Positions 26,924-34,952 of a stretch of 64,000 bases of DNA are shown here, in pieces (the first letter of the stretch is position 1; the number at the start of each line of letters is the position of its first letter). The DNA is from Granulicella aggregans (GTDB taxonomy: Bacteria; Acidobacteriota; Terriglobia; Terriglobales; Acidobacteriaceae). The notes beneath the pieces are model-generated. The model ran no database searches, was not told where the DNA came from, and was given only the letters and a program-made list of their open reading frames with translations. The stretch lies in NCBI RefSeq assembly GCF_025685565.1, contig NZ_JAGSYE010000001.1, forward strand, positions 868,001 through 932,000, given 5' to 3'. A program made the translations under genes and the position numbers.

Positions 26924-28351
26924 ATGCGACTTCGCCCAGCAGTCTTGTCCGCCATCTGCCTCGCCCTCGCGCTCGCCCCGCTCACACTGCACGCCCAGCA
27001 CGTAGACGTCTGGCGCACCAACGCCGACCGGTCCCAGCTCCTCACCCACCAGCGCCTCGCAAAATCCGTAGCGCCAGACGCAACCGCTACCACGATCGTT
27101 GTAGACGACACCAAACCCATGCAGCCCATCGAAGGCTTCGGCTTCGCCATGACCGGCGGCAGCGCCCAGCTCATCCACCACATGAGCCCCTCCGCCCGCC
27201 GCAAGCTCCTCCACGAACTCTTCCGTTCCGACAAGGACAGCATGGGCATCAGCTATCTCCGCCTCAGCATCGGCGCGTCCGACATGAACGACCACGTCTA
27301 CACCTACGACGATCTCCCCCCGGGCCAGACCCAGACCGACCCCGCCCTCGACCACTTCACCCTCGCCGAGGACGAAAAAGACGTCATCCCCGTAATGAAA
27401 GAGGTCCTCAGCATCGCCCCGAACCTGCACATCCTCGCCTCGCCCTGGACCGCGCCCGCCTGGATGAAGACCAACGACGCCGTCAAGGGTGGCACCCTCA
27501 AGCCGGAGTTCTACGGCACCTACGCCGCGTACCTCGTCCGCTACATCAGGGGCATGCAGGCCCACGGCATCCCCATCGACGCCATCACCATGCAGAACGA
27601 GCCCCTGAACCCCAAGAACACCCCCAGCCTCGTCTTCGAAGCCGACCAGGAAGGCGCCTTCCTCCGCGACGCCCTCGGCCCGGCCCTGAAGCAGGCCGGC
27701 CTCAAGACCAAGGTCGTCCTCTTCGACCACAACTGCAACCACCCCGACTACCCCATCACCATCCTCAAAGACCCCAAGGCCGCGCAGTACGCCGCCGGCT
27801 CCGGCTTCCATCTCTACGAAGGCGAGATCTCCGCCCTGACTGAAGTCCACAACGCCTTCCCCGACAAGAGCCTCTACTTCACCGAACAGATGGTCATCGA
27901 AGAGATCCACGAAGGCAAACAGCGCCCCGTCTCCGACCCCGTCGCCCGCGTTGTGATCGGAGCCATGCGCAACTGGAGCCGCACCGTCCTCCTCTGGAAC
28001 CTGGCAGCCGACGAGCACTTCGGCCCGCACACCGACGACGGCGGCTGCCCCGTCTGCCAGGGAGCCATCACCATCGAGGGCGACAAGGTCAGTCGCAACA
28101 TCGCGCTCTACACCATCGCCCACGCCTCGAAGTTCGTCCCGCCAGGCTCCACCCGCATCGCCTCCAGCGAAGACGAGTCCGCGAAGCCCGAGTCCAGCCT
28201 CAGCAACGTAGCCTGGCGCCGACCCGACGGAAAGCACGTCCTCCTGGTAGCCAACAACACAAAGGAATCGAAGCCCATCAAGGTCGAATCCGGCCCGAGC
28301 ACTTTCTCCACCACCATCACCGCCGGAGAGACCGCTACCTTCGTCTGGTAG
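26924..28351 (+). CDS. Glycoside hydrolase family 30 (beta-1,6-glucanase / glucosylceramidase type)
   Basis: 475 aa exported retaining glycosidase with signal peptide RPAVLSAICLALALAPLTLHA. The (beta/alpha)8 barrel carries GH30 hallmarks: IEGFGFAMTGGSAQLI, SPWTAPAWMKTN, the acid/base Glu in MQNEPL (near 226) and the nucleophile Glu in LYFTEQM (near 320). LWNLAADEHFGPHTDDGGC is typical of the subfamily containing beta-1,6-glucanases. A C-terminal beta domain follows (VLLVANNTKESKPIKVES). With GH3, TonB receptor and a LacI regulator it forms a beta-glucan utilisation locus; fungal beta-1,6-glucan is the best guess for substrate. Confidence 0.9.
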   Translation: MRLRPAVLSAICLALALAPLTLHAQHVDVWRTNADRSQLLTHQRLAKSVAPDATATTIVVDDTKPMQPIEGFGFAMTGGSAQLIHHMSPSARRKLLHELFRSDKDSMGISYLRLSIGASDMNDHVYTYDDLPPGQTQTDPALDHFTLAEDEKDVIPVMKEVLSIAPNLHILASPWTAPAWMKTNDAVKGGTLKPEFYGTYAAYLVRYIRGMQAHGIPIDAITMQNEPLNPKNTPSLVFEADQEGAFLRDALGPALKQAGLKTKVVLFDHNCNHPDYPITILKDPKAAQYAAGSGFHLYEGEISALTEVHNAFPDKSLYFTEQMVIEEIHEGKQRPVSDPVARVVIGAMRNWSRTVLLWNLAADEHFGPHTDDGGCPVCQGAITIEGDKVSRNIALYTIAHASKFVPPGSTRIASSEDESAKPESSLSNVAWRRPDGKHVLLVANNTKESKPIKVESGPSTFSTTITAGETATFVW

Positions 28352-28387
28352 CCCGGCACCTCTGCTGGCACAGCCCCTTGTCCGCCC

Positions 28388-28531
28388 TTTTGTTTGTCAT
28401 TCCCGAAGGGAATCCGCTTTTGTCTTTGCCGTCATCCTGAGCGAAGGCACCCGCAGCTTCATCGCGGGTGCCGCAGTCGAAGGACCCCGAGCGACCCCAC
28501 GTCACCCATACCGCTAGAACCTTTCAGCCAC
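28388..28531 (+). repeat. R-G followed by long R-A with inner hairpin
   Basis: R-G at 28388-28420. The R-A copy has a perfect 9-bp inner stem GGCACCCGC (28446-28454) / GCGGGTGCC (28464-28472) around loop AGCTTCATC, then GCAGTCGAAGGACCCC and the tail ACCGCTAGAACCTTTCAGCC. Confidence 0.85.
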
Positions 28532-28537
28532 CAAACC

Positions 28538-28633
28538 GGGTACACCATATCTGGCAGCCTCACCGCCAGATGTGGGATACACCGAAACCGTGTGGCCCAT
28601 TCATCGCAGACTTATCGCAATGAGTGGAGCCCG
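28538..28633 (+). repeat. R-D followed by R-C
   Basis: R-D: CCATATCTGGC, AGCCTCACC, GCCAGATGTGG. R-C: GGCCCATTCATCGCAGACTT then ATCGCAATGAGTGG. Confidence 0.8.
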
Positions 28634-28691
28634 TCTCATCCCTCCCATTGGCCCCCACCCCCCGAAACCCTATACAGTGTCATCAACCACC

Positions 28692-29756
28692 ATGCCCCGA
28701 ACCCCACAAGGCCAAAGCAAGCCCGTAAGCCTAAAAATGCTTGCCGAGCACCTCAACCTGTCGCCCGCGACCGTCTCCTTCGTGCTCAACAACGCGCCCA
28801 ACCGGTCCATCCCGGAGGTCACCCGCGAGCGCGTCCGCGAGGCCGCCCGCCACTTCAAGTACGAGCCCAGCATGGTCGCCCGCCTTCTCCAGGGCAAGAA
28901 ATCCCAAACCATCGGCATCCTCCTTCCCGAACTCGGCGAGGGCTACCACGCCCAGGTTCTCAACGGCGCAGCCGACGTCTTCATGCGCGAAGGCTACTTC
29001 TTCTTCACCGCCCATCACCGGCACCGCAAGGACCTCGTCGAGGAATACCCGCGCCTCCTCCGCCAGCGCGGCGTCGAGGGCATCCTCACCATCGACACCC
29101 ACCTTGAAGACGCCTTCGACATTCCCACCGTCACCGTCGCCAGCCACAAGGTCATCCCCGGCACCACCAACATCCTGCTCGACCATGACCGCGCCGCCGA
29201 GCTCGCCCTAGGCCACCTCGTCCGCAACGGCCACCGCAAGATCCTCTACATGCGCGGCGCGGCCTTCAGCTCGGACTCCAACAGCCGCTGGCGAGCCACC
29301 GTCCGCGTCGCCAAACTCCTCGGCCTCAAGATCCCCGAAAGCCACATCATCCGCCTCGAGCGCGACGTCAACACTCCGGAGCTAGGCTACCCCGCCGTAG
29401 CCCAGGTGCTCATGCGCCAGCGCGACTTCACCGCCGTCCTCTGCTTCAATGATGTCTCCGCCATCGGCTGCATCCGCGCCCTCCACGACGCCGGCCTCAA
29501 CGTCCCCAACCAGGTCTCCGTCGTAGGCTTCGACGACATCCAGAGCGCCTCTTTCTACGTCCCGTCGCTCACCACCATTCGCCAGCCCCTGGCCCAGATG
29601 GGCCACCAGGCCGCCACCCTCCTGCTCAAGAAACTCCGCGGCGAACACACCGAAAGCCTGGTAAAGATCGAACCCGAACTCATCGTCCGCGAATCGACTT
29701 CCAAAGCTGTCGCCAAGGCTGGCTCAACCCTCCGCAAAAAATCCGCAAAGCCCTAG
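28692..29756 (+). CDS. LacI family transcriptional regulator
   Basis: 354 aa. The N-terminal LacI HTH (KPVSLKMLAEHLNLSPATVS, FVLNNAPNRSIPEVTRERV, then hinge ARLLQGKKSQTIG) is followed by a periplasmic-binding-like effector domain (GILLPELGEGYHAQVLNGAA...VSVVGFDDIQSASFYVPSLTTIRQP). The frame is open upstream through repeats, but the ATG at 28692 fits the domain start. It lies between GH30 and GH3, and four similar CG-centred palindromes lie before TonB receptor, GH30 and GH3. I infer that it represses these genes until a glucan-derived sugar binds. Confidence 0.92.
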   Translation: MPRTPQGQSKPVSLKMLAEHLNLSPATVSFVLNNAPNRSIPEVTRERVREAARHFKYEPSMVARLLQGKKSQTIGILLPELGEGYHAQVLNGAADVFMREGYFFFTAHHRHRKDLVEEYPRLLRQRGVEGILTIDTHLEDAFDIPTVTVASHKVIPGTTNILLDHDRAAELALGHLVRNGHRKILYMRGAAFSSDSNSRWRATVRVAKLLGLKIPESHIIRLERDVNTPELGYPAVAQVLMRQRDFTAVLCFNDVSAIGCIRALHDAGLNVPNQVSVVGFDDIQSASFYVPSLTTIRQPLAQMGHQAATLLLKKLRGEHTESLVKIEPELIVRESTSKAVAKAGSTLRKKSAKP

Positions 29757-29780
29757 CGCCCTGCTCGTCACCCCAGAGAA

Positions 29781-29845
29781 GTCGTCATCTCGACCGGAGC
29801 CGTGCAGCTTTACCGCACGGCGTAGTGGAGAGACCCCCGCATTTT
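29781..29845 (+). repeat. R-B repeat with inner hairpin
   Basis: Inner stem GCCGTGC (29799-29805) / GCACGGC (29815-29821) around loop AGCTTTACC; R-B flanks are conserved. Confidence 0.82.
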
Positions 29846-29878
29846 TACTTTCCCTCAACTAAAGCAGAAAAAAGGAAG

Positions 29879-29982
29879 CCGTCATCCTGAGCGAAGTCTC
29901 TTGCAGCTTCACCGCAAGAGACGCAGTCGAAGGACCCGCCACGCGACCCACATCCCCACAACCGCCCAAAGTTTTCAGCCAC
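29879..29982 (+). repeat. R-A repeat with inner hairpin
   Basis: Inner 9-bp stem GTCTCTTGC (29896-29904) / GCAAGAGAC (29914-29922), loop AGCTTCACC. The stem sequence differs completely from the 28446 copy while loop and flanks are retained. Confidence 0.84.
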
Positions 29983-30153
29983 AAATTCGGGTGCCGGGTG
30001 CCCCATATCTGGCAGCCTCATCGCCAGATGTGGGAATGCCGCCACAAATTCGGGTGCCGGGTGCCCCATATCTGGCAGCCTCATCGCCAGATGTGGGAAT
30101 GCCGCCACAAATTCGGGTGCCCCACCCATGGCAAGCCTTTGGCCATGGGTGGG
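29981..30153 (+). repeat. 63-bp perfect tandem duplication of R-D plus a third variant
   Basis: Unit 29981-30043 is repeated at 30044-30106, and the first 14 bases again at 30107. Each unit holds CCCATATCTGGC / AGCCTCATC / GCCAGATGTGGG. The third element replaces the stem with CCCACCCATGGC (30121-30132) / GCCATGGGTGGG (30142-30153) around loop AAGCCTTTG, a 12-bp perfect stem. Confidence 0.9.
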
Positions 30154-30204
30154 TCCGCCACAAACTCACAGGCAGCAGCGATCCCAACGCCCCACGAATA
30201 AGAG

Positions 30205-30265
30205 GAGTAGCAGCGGGCTTCAGCCCGCGGTAAACCACCATCACCAACAAAGGGGGCTTCAGCCC
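30205..30265 (+). repeat. R-E hairpins
   Basis: GCGGGCTTCAGCCCGC followed by GGGGGCTTCAGCCCC, left-arm orientation, just downstream of the GH3 stop. Confidence 0.72.
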
Positions 30266-30280
30266 CGGCGAGGTCAACCC

Positions 30281-32578
30281 CTACCTCACCGAAAACTCCC
30301 CATGCAGCTTCGCCTCGGAATCCGTCCCTACCCAAACATCAAACGCCCCCGGCTCCAGCGCCCTCTTATGCGTAGCCGGACTCCAGAACGAAAGCTCCTC
30401 CGCCTTCACCGCAAGCTCCACGGTCTTCGTCTCGTTCGCTCCTAGCGTCACCTTGGTAAACGCCTTCAACTCCCGCACCGGTCGAGATGCACTCCCCGCC
30501 CGCTGATGCGTATAGAGCTGCACCACCTCAGCCCCAGCAACATCCGAAGCATTCTTCAAAGTCACACTAACCTTCAAAGTCCCATCGCTCGCAACCGTCC
30601 CCGAAGCCACTTTCAAATCGCTCACTTCAAACTTCGAATAACTCAACCCATACCCAAACACATACAGCGGAGTGCTCGGCATATCCCAGTACCGCCCGGC
30701 AACATCATCCGGAATCTGCGTCAGATAGCGGTTATAAAACAGAGGCTCCTGCCCCGCCGCGCGAGGCCAGCTCACCGTCAGATGCCCGCTCGGATTCGCC
30801 TTCCCAAAGAGCAAATTCGCCACAGCATGTCCACCCTCCGACCCCGGATACCAGACGTTCAATATCGCCGGCACATGCGTCGAAGCCCAATTGAGATCGA
30901 GCGGCCGCCCCGTCATCAACACCAGCACCACCGGCTTGCCCGTAGCCACGATGGCCTCCAGCAACCGTTCCTGCTCGCCCGGCAGCGTCAGGCTTGCCCT
31001 TGAAGCCCGCTCGCCGTTCATCGTCTGCGCCTCGCCCAGCACCATCACCACAACGTCCGCACCCTTCGCGGCAGCAATCGCCCGCTGAAACTCAGCCTCC
31101 TTCGCCTCCGGAGTCGTCAACGTCACCGGCGTAGGTGGCACCTGCTCATCGAAGATCGTCGCTGAACCACGCTCAATCTCGACACCCTTCACCGCCGTCA
31201 CCGTAGCTCCCGGCAGCGCCTCACGAATTCCCTGCGCGACGGTGATCACATTCTCACGATCACCATGGATCGCCCAAGACCCCAGCGTATCCAGCTTGCT
31301 ATCCGCCAGCGGGCCAATCACCGCGACAGACTTCAGCCCCGAACTCAGCGGCAGCGCATTCCCTTCATTCCGCAGCAGCACCGCCGTCTGCTCCGCCGCC
31401 TCACGCACCGCCGTCCGCTGCTCCGGCGATCCCGTCACCACCTTGAAGTGGTCCATGTCCGCATAAGGATGTTCAAACAATCCCAGCCGGTACTTCATCG
31501 CAAGAATAGGCTTCACCAGCTCAGTAATCTGCGCCTCGCTTACCAGCCCCTTCTTCACCGCGTCCGCCAGGTTGTCGCGATAGTTCGAGGTCGTCATCTC
31601 CATGTTGACGCCCGCATTCGCCGCCCGCACCGCCGCGTCCTCGGCGTCTGCTGCGAACCCATGCGTCTTCAGGCTCTCCACGCTCGCCCAGTCGCTCACC
31701 ACGAAGCCCTTGAACTTCCACTCCTTGCGCAGCACATCGTCCAGCAACCACTTGTTGCCCGTCGCCGGAACCCCGTTCAAATCCATGTACGCCGACATCA
31801 CCGTAGCCGCGCCCGCATCCACCGCCGCCTTGTAAGGCCGCAGGTACGTATTCTGCAACTGTTCCTCGGAGAGATCAACGCTGTCATAGTCGCGACCACC
31901 CACTGCTCCGCCATACCCCGCAAAGTGCTTCACCGAAACCAGGATGTGTTCCGATGCCCCCACGTACTCGCCCTGAAACCCCTTCACCTGCGCCGCCGCC
32001 ATCGCCTCGCCCAGCACCGGGTCCTCGCCCGCGCCCTCCATGATCCGTCCCCACCGAGCATCCCGCGCAATGTCCACCATCGGCGCAAACGCCCACTCGA
32101 TGCCCGCCGCCCGAGCCTCCTGCGCCGCCATCGCCTGCGTCCGCGTCACCAGCGCCGGGTCCCATGACGAAGCCATCGCCAGCGGGATCGGTGCAATCGT
32201 CCTGAACCCATGAATCACGTCATAGCCAAAGATCAGCGGGATATGCAGCCGCGACTCCGTCACCGCAATCTTCTGCAGCTCATTGATCCGCACCGGGTCC
32301 GTGAAGAACAGAAAGCTCCCCGTTCCGCCGGTGCGCACCAGCTCCTCAGCCTTCGCCGCAGGCGTATACATCGGCTGCCCAGCCGTCTGCTCCATCTGCC
32401 CGATCTTCTCGGCCAGCGTCATCTTCTTCACCAGCGAATCGACAAAACGATTCACCTCCGCCTCGCTCGGGGCCTTCGAGGTCTGGGCATAGAGCCCCGC
32501 AGTGGTCACGGCAAAAGCCGCCGCAAGAAGCGATACGCCACAAGAAAACACGGAGAACAAACGTTTGCTTCGATACAT
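30281..32578 (-). CDS. bglX: Glycoside hydrolase family 3 beta-glucosidase (BglX type)
   Basis: 765 aa exported enzyme. Signal peptide RLFSVFSCGVSLLAAAFAVT starts from the ATG at 32578; the longer open frame upstream only reads repeats. The GH3 N-domain has KHFAGYGGAVGGRDYDSVDL and the catalytic nucleophile Asp in GFVVSDWASVESL. The C-domain (LRNEGNALPLSSGLKSVAVI, VVMVLGEAQTMNGERASR) and a terminal fibronectin-III-like domain (AGAEVVQLYTHQRAGSASRP) complete the BglX layout. It releases glucose from beta-gluco-oligosaccharides in the periplasm, downstream of GH30. Operators O4 (54-72 nt upstream) and O3 (codons 3-8) suggest LacI control. Confidence 0.92.
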   Translation of the reverse strand: MYRSKRLFSVFSCGVSLLAAAFAVTTAGLYAQTSKAPSEAEVNRFVDSLVKKMTLAEKIGQMEQTAGQPMYTPAAKAEELVRTGGTGSFLFFTDPVRINELQKIAVTESRLHIPLIFGYDVIHGFRTIAPIPLAMASSWDPALVTRTQAMAAQEARAAGIEWAFAPMVDIARDARWGRIMEGAGEDPVLGEAMAAAQVKGFQGEYVGASEHILVSVKHFAGYGGAVGGRDYDSVDLSEEQLQNTYLRPYKAAVDAGAATVMSAYMDLNGVPATGNKWLLDDVLRKEWKFKGFVVSDWASVESLKTHGFAADAEDAAVRAANAGVNMEMTTSNYRDNLADAVKKGLVSEAQITELVKPILAMKYRLGLFEHPYADMDHFKVVTGSPEQRTAVREAAEQTAVLLRNEGNALPLSSGLKSVAVIGPLADSKLDTLGSWAIHGDRENVITVAQGIREALPGATVTAVKGVEIERGSATIFDEQVPPTPVTLTTPEAKEAEFQRAIAAAKGADVVVMVLGEAQTMNGERASRASLTLPGEQERLLEAIVATGKPVVLVLMTGRPLDLNWASTHVPAILNVWYPGSEGGHAVANLLFGKANPSGHLTVSWPRAAGQEPLFYNRYLTQIPDDVAGRYWDMPSTPLYVFGYGLSYSKFEVSDLKVASGTVASDGTLKVSVTLKNASDVAGAEVVQLYTHQRAGSASRPVRELKAFTKVTLGANETKTVELAVKAEELSFWSPATHKRALEPGAFDVWVGTDSEAKLHGEFSVR
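32555..32572. promoter_or_regulatory. LacI-type operator O3 inside the GH3 coding start
   Basis: GAACAAACGTTTGCTTCG, core ACAAACGTTTGC centred on CG. It overlaps codons 3-8 of the GH3 gene, where a bound repressor could block elongation or loop to O4. Confidence 0.6.
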
Positions 32579-32927
32579 TCTGGCTTTCCTTTTGGTCTTC
32601 AACACTCTACCGGCTGAGCCGCAGCCTTGGCAAAACAAACCTTTGTCTTCGATTCCTTTCGCGGCTCCGATTTCTTCCTGTTGTTTGTCATTCCCGAAGG
32701 GAATCTGCTTTCCCGCGCGAAGCCCCTTGACACCACACCCACGGCCACCATCTCCTATCCCTTGCATGGCCAACCCCAAACACCCCGTCATTCTGAGCCG
32801 AAGGCGAAGAATCCCCGCATTCCTCCCGCAGCCGCACAAAGCCTGGTTCAGGCACAAAACTGGGTGCCCCGTATCTGGCAGCTTCATCGCCACAACTCCG
32901 TGCCCCATTCATCGCAGTCTCACCGCG
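32579..32927. other. Divergent spacer between GH3 and the second CRTAC1 gene
   Basis: 349 bases. The first 75 hold operator O4 and the GH3 promoter. The remainder is R-G (32682), R-A (32784), a partial R-D (32866) and R-C (32899). Confidence 0.55.
32632..32650. promoter_or_regulatory. LacI-type operator O4
   Basis: AAAACAAACCTTTGTCTTC (core ACAAACCTTTGT), 54-72 nt upstream of the GH3 start; its reverse complement shares AAGACAAAGGTTT with O2. Confidence 0.65.
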
Positions 32928-32941
32928 ATGAGTGGGCTAGC
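32682..32941 (+). repeat. Composite block R-G, R-A, partial R-D, R-C
   Basis: R-G 32682-32712; R-A 32784-32822 (GTCATTCTGAGCCGAAGGCG ending GAATCCCCGC); R-D half CCGTATCTGGCAGCTTCATC at 32869, whose 3' stem is lost; R-C 32899-32937 (GTGCCCCATTCATCGC, AGTCTCACC, GCGATGAGTGGGC). The R-C copy runs into the next coding sequence and contains its ATG. Confidence 0.8.
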
Positions 32942-34613
32942 CGCCATCCTCCTCACCGCCTCCCTCACCGCCCTATCCCAGGAAAAAATCACCTTCACCA
33001 ACACAGCCCCCGAATCCCACCTCGCCTTCACCCTCCACAGCAGCACCAGCCCCCACCGCTACTCCATCGAGACCATGACCGGTGGCATCGCCGCCTTCGA
33101 CTACGACAACGACGGCCTCCTCGACCTCTTCTTCACCAACGGCGCCGACGTCCCATCCCTCGAAAAGTCCAACCCCACCTTCCTCAACCGACTCTTCCAC
33201 AACAACGGCGACGGCACCTTCACCGACGTCACCGAAAAGGCCGGCGTCGGTGGCCTCGGCTACTCCATGGGCGTCGCCGCCGCCGACTTCGACAACGACG
33301 GCTTCACCGACCTCTACGTCACCGGCGTCAACCACAACCAGCTCCTCCACAACAACGGCAACGGCACCTTCACCGACATCACCACCAAAGCAGGCGTAAC
33401 CGGCATCATCCCCGGCATCGGCAAAGCCTGGTCCGTCACCGCCGGCTGGATCGACTACAACCACGACGGCCTACTCGACCTCTTCGTCGTCAACTACCTC
33501 AACTACGACCTCAAGACCGCCGCCAGTTGCAGCACCCACAAGATCGTCACCTACTGCTCACCCGACGACTTCGCCGGCCTGCCCAACATCCTCTACCGCA
33601 ACAACGGCGACGGCACCTTCACCGACGTCTCCAAAGAATCGAGGGTCGGCAGCTACATCGGCAAAGGCATGGGCGTGGCCTTCGCCGACTACGACGGGGA
33701 CGGCTTCACCGACATCTTCGTCTCCAACGACACCTTCCCCAACCTCCTCCTCCACAACAACGGCGACGGCACCTTCACCGACCAGGCCACCTCCGCCGGC
33801 GTCGCCTACAACCAGATGGGCAAGACCGTCGCCGGCATGGGCGCGGACTTCCGCGACCTCGACAACGACGGCCGCCCCGACATCTTCCACACCGCCATGT
33901 TCGGCGACGCCTTCCCCCTCTACCGCAACCTCGGCGACGGCCAGTTCGAAGACGTCACCAGCCCCTCCGGCATCAGCCTCTCAACGGTCAAGCTCACGGG
34001 CTGGGGCACCGGTGCCTTCGACTTCGACAACGACGGCCTCAAGGACATCTTCACCGCCAACGCCGCCATCCTCGACAACTCCGCCATCGTCGAGCACCAG
34101 CCCTACCCACTCCCCAACGCCATCTTCCGCAACGTCGGGAGTATGGGCAGCATGACCTTCAAAGACGTAAGCGCCAGCGCCGGCCCAGCCTTCAAACTCT
34201 CCGCCCCGCATCGCGGCGCAGCCTTTGGTGACTTCAACAACGACGGCAAGATCGACATAGCCGTAACCGTCCTCAACGGCCCCGCCGAACTCCTGATGAA
34301 CCGCACCGAAGCCCACAACCACTGGATCATCCTCAAGCTGGTAGGCGTGCGCGATGGCAAGGGTGGCGACAACCGCGACGGCTTAGGCACGCAGGTAAAA
34401 ATCACCACGTCACGAGGCAGCCAGTACAACGAAGCCACCACCGCCACCAGCTACAACTCCTCCAGCGACAAGCGCGTCCACTTCGGCCTCGGCGACGCCA
34501 CCCTCATCGACACCATCGAACTCCGCTGGCCCACCGGCATCCACCAGACCCTCCACAACATCAAGCCCGACCAGATCCTCACCATCACCGAACACGCCGA
34601 CCCAAAGCCCTAA
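32928..34613 (+). CDS. CRTAC1 family protein (VCBS/FG-GAP repeats + ASPIC/UnbV), paralogue 2
   Basis: 561 aa. An apparent signal peptide (MSGLAAILLTASLTALSQ) leads into VCBS/FG-GAP blades with acidic Ca loops (DYDNDGLLDLFFTN, DFDNDGFTDLYVTG, DYDGDGFTDIFVSN) interleaved with HNNGDGTFTDV units. A C-terminal ASPIC/UnbV domain follows (DGLGTQVKITTSRGSQYNEA...SDKRVHFGLGD). The only suitable start ATG lies within the 3' arm of an R-C repeat, and I see no SD before it. The frame is open further upstream through other repeats, so the start is uncertain. It is similar in layout to the protein at 20038-21735 but has no TPR partner. Confidence 0.85.
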   Translation: MSGLAAILLTASLTALSQEKITFTNTAPESHLAFTLHSSTSPHRYSIETMTGGIAAFDYDNDGLLDLFFTNGADVPSLEKSNPTFLNRLFHNNGDGTFTDVTEKAGVGGLGYSMGVAAADFDNDGFTDLYVTGVNHNQLLHNNGNGTFTDITTKAGVTGIIPGIGKAWSVTAGWIDYNHDGLLDLFVVNYLNYDLKTAASCSTHKIVTYCSPDDFAGLPNILYRNNGDGTFTDVSKESRVGSYIGKGMGVAFADYDGDGFTDIFVSNDTFPNLLLHNNGDGTFTDQATSAGVAYNQMGKTVAGMGADFRDLDNDGRPDIFHTAMFGDAFPLYRNLGDGQFEDVTSPSGISLSTVKLTGWGTGAFDFDNDGLKDIFTANAAILDNSAIVEHQPYPLPNAIFRNVGSMGSMTFKDVSASAGPAFKLSAPHRGAAFGDFNNDGKIDIAVTVLNGPAELLMNRTEAHNHWIILKLVGVRDGKGGDNRDGLGTQVKITTSRGSQYNEATTATSYNSSSDKRVHFGLGDATLIDTIELRWPTGIHQTLHNIKPDQILTITEHADPKP

Positions 34614-34952
34614 CCGACCTCCTGGCGACAGATGGGTGCCCCCTATCTGGCAGGCTTCATCGCCAGATGTGGGAGTGCCGCCACCAACCCTCAAGTGCAC
34701 TTCTGAATGACGGGGCTTCATTGAAAAGGGAGGAGCGGCGGGCTTCAGCCCGAGGGAAAAACCGCCTCCCAGGAGTGGCTTTAGCCTCGGAGAGCGACAC
34801 ACACCCTTCTCCAACATCCCACCTAAGCGTCACTCCCCGTCCCACCCCCGTCCCACCCCTTCACCCCTCCGATTACCCTCCCCCATGCAACCATCAACTA
34901 GCTGCGGACTGACATCTACGTCCGTCGCAAGGGGGCTACCATCAGCGTTCGA
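34614..34952. other. Intergenic region with R-D and R-E
   Basis: 339 bases. R-D and R-E fill the first half. The right half (34800-34952) is C-rich, with no clear promoter motif and no ORF. Confidence 0.5.
34632..34795 (+). repeat. R-D repeat and R-E hairpins
   Basis: R-D: CCTATCTGGC, loop AGGCTTCATC, GCCAGATGTGGG (34640-34674). R-E: GGCGGGCTTCAGCCCG near 34737 and GGCTTTAGCC near 34778. Confidence 0.75.

Larger units (their letters stand above)
28352..28691. other. Repeat-filled intergenic region before the LacI gene
   Basis: 340 bases almost fully occupied by R-G, R-A, R-D and R-C. The last 60 bases carry the expected promoter or leader of the regulator gene; no copy of the LacI-type operator is visible here. 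Confidence 0.55.
29757..30280. other. Repeat-filled intergenic region, 524 bases
   Basis: It holds R-B, R-A, a tandem 63-bp R-D duplication, a long R-D variant and R-E hairpins, all listed separately. It lies between convergent genes (LacI regulator and GH3), so no promoter is expected. No ORF is supported. Confidence 0.65.

Noticed and set aside
29981..30153. CRISPR-like array
   Set aside because: Two adjacent perfect 63-bp units with palindromic cores and no unique spacers; a tandem duplication of an interspersed repeat, not CRISPR.
32627..34231. 534-codon open frame on the plus strand
   Set aside because: Overlapping-frame shadow of the second CRTAC1 gene, composed of Arg/His/Pro runs.
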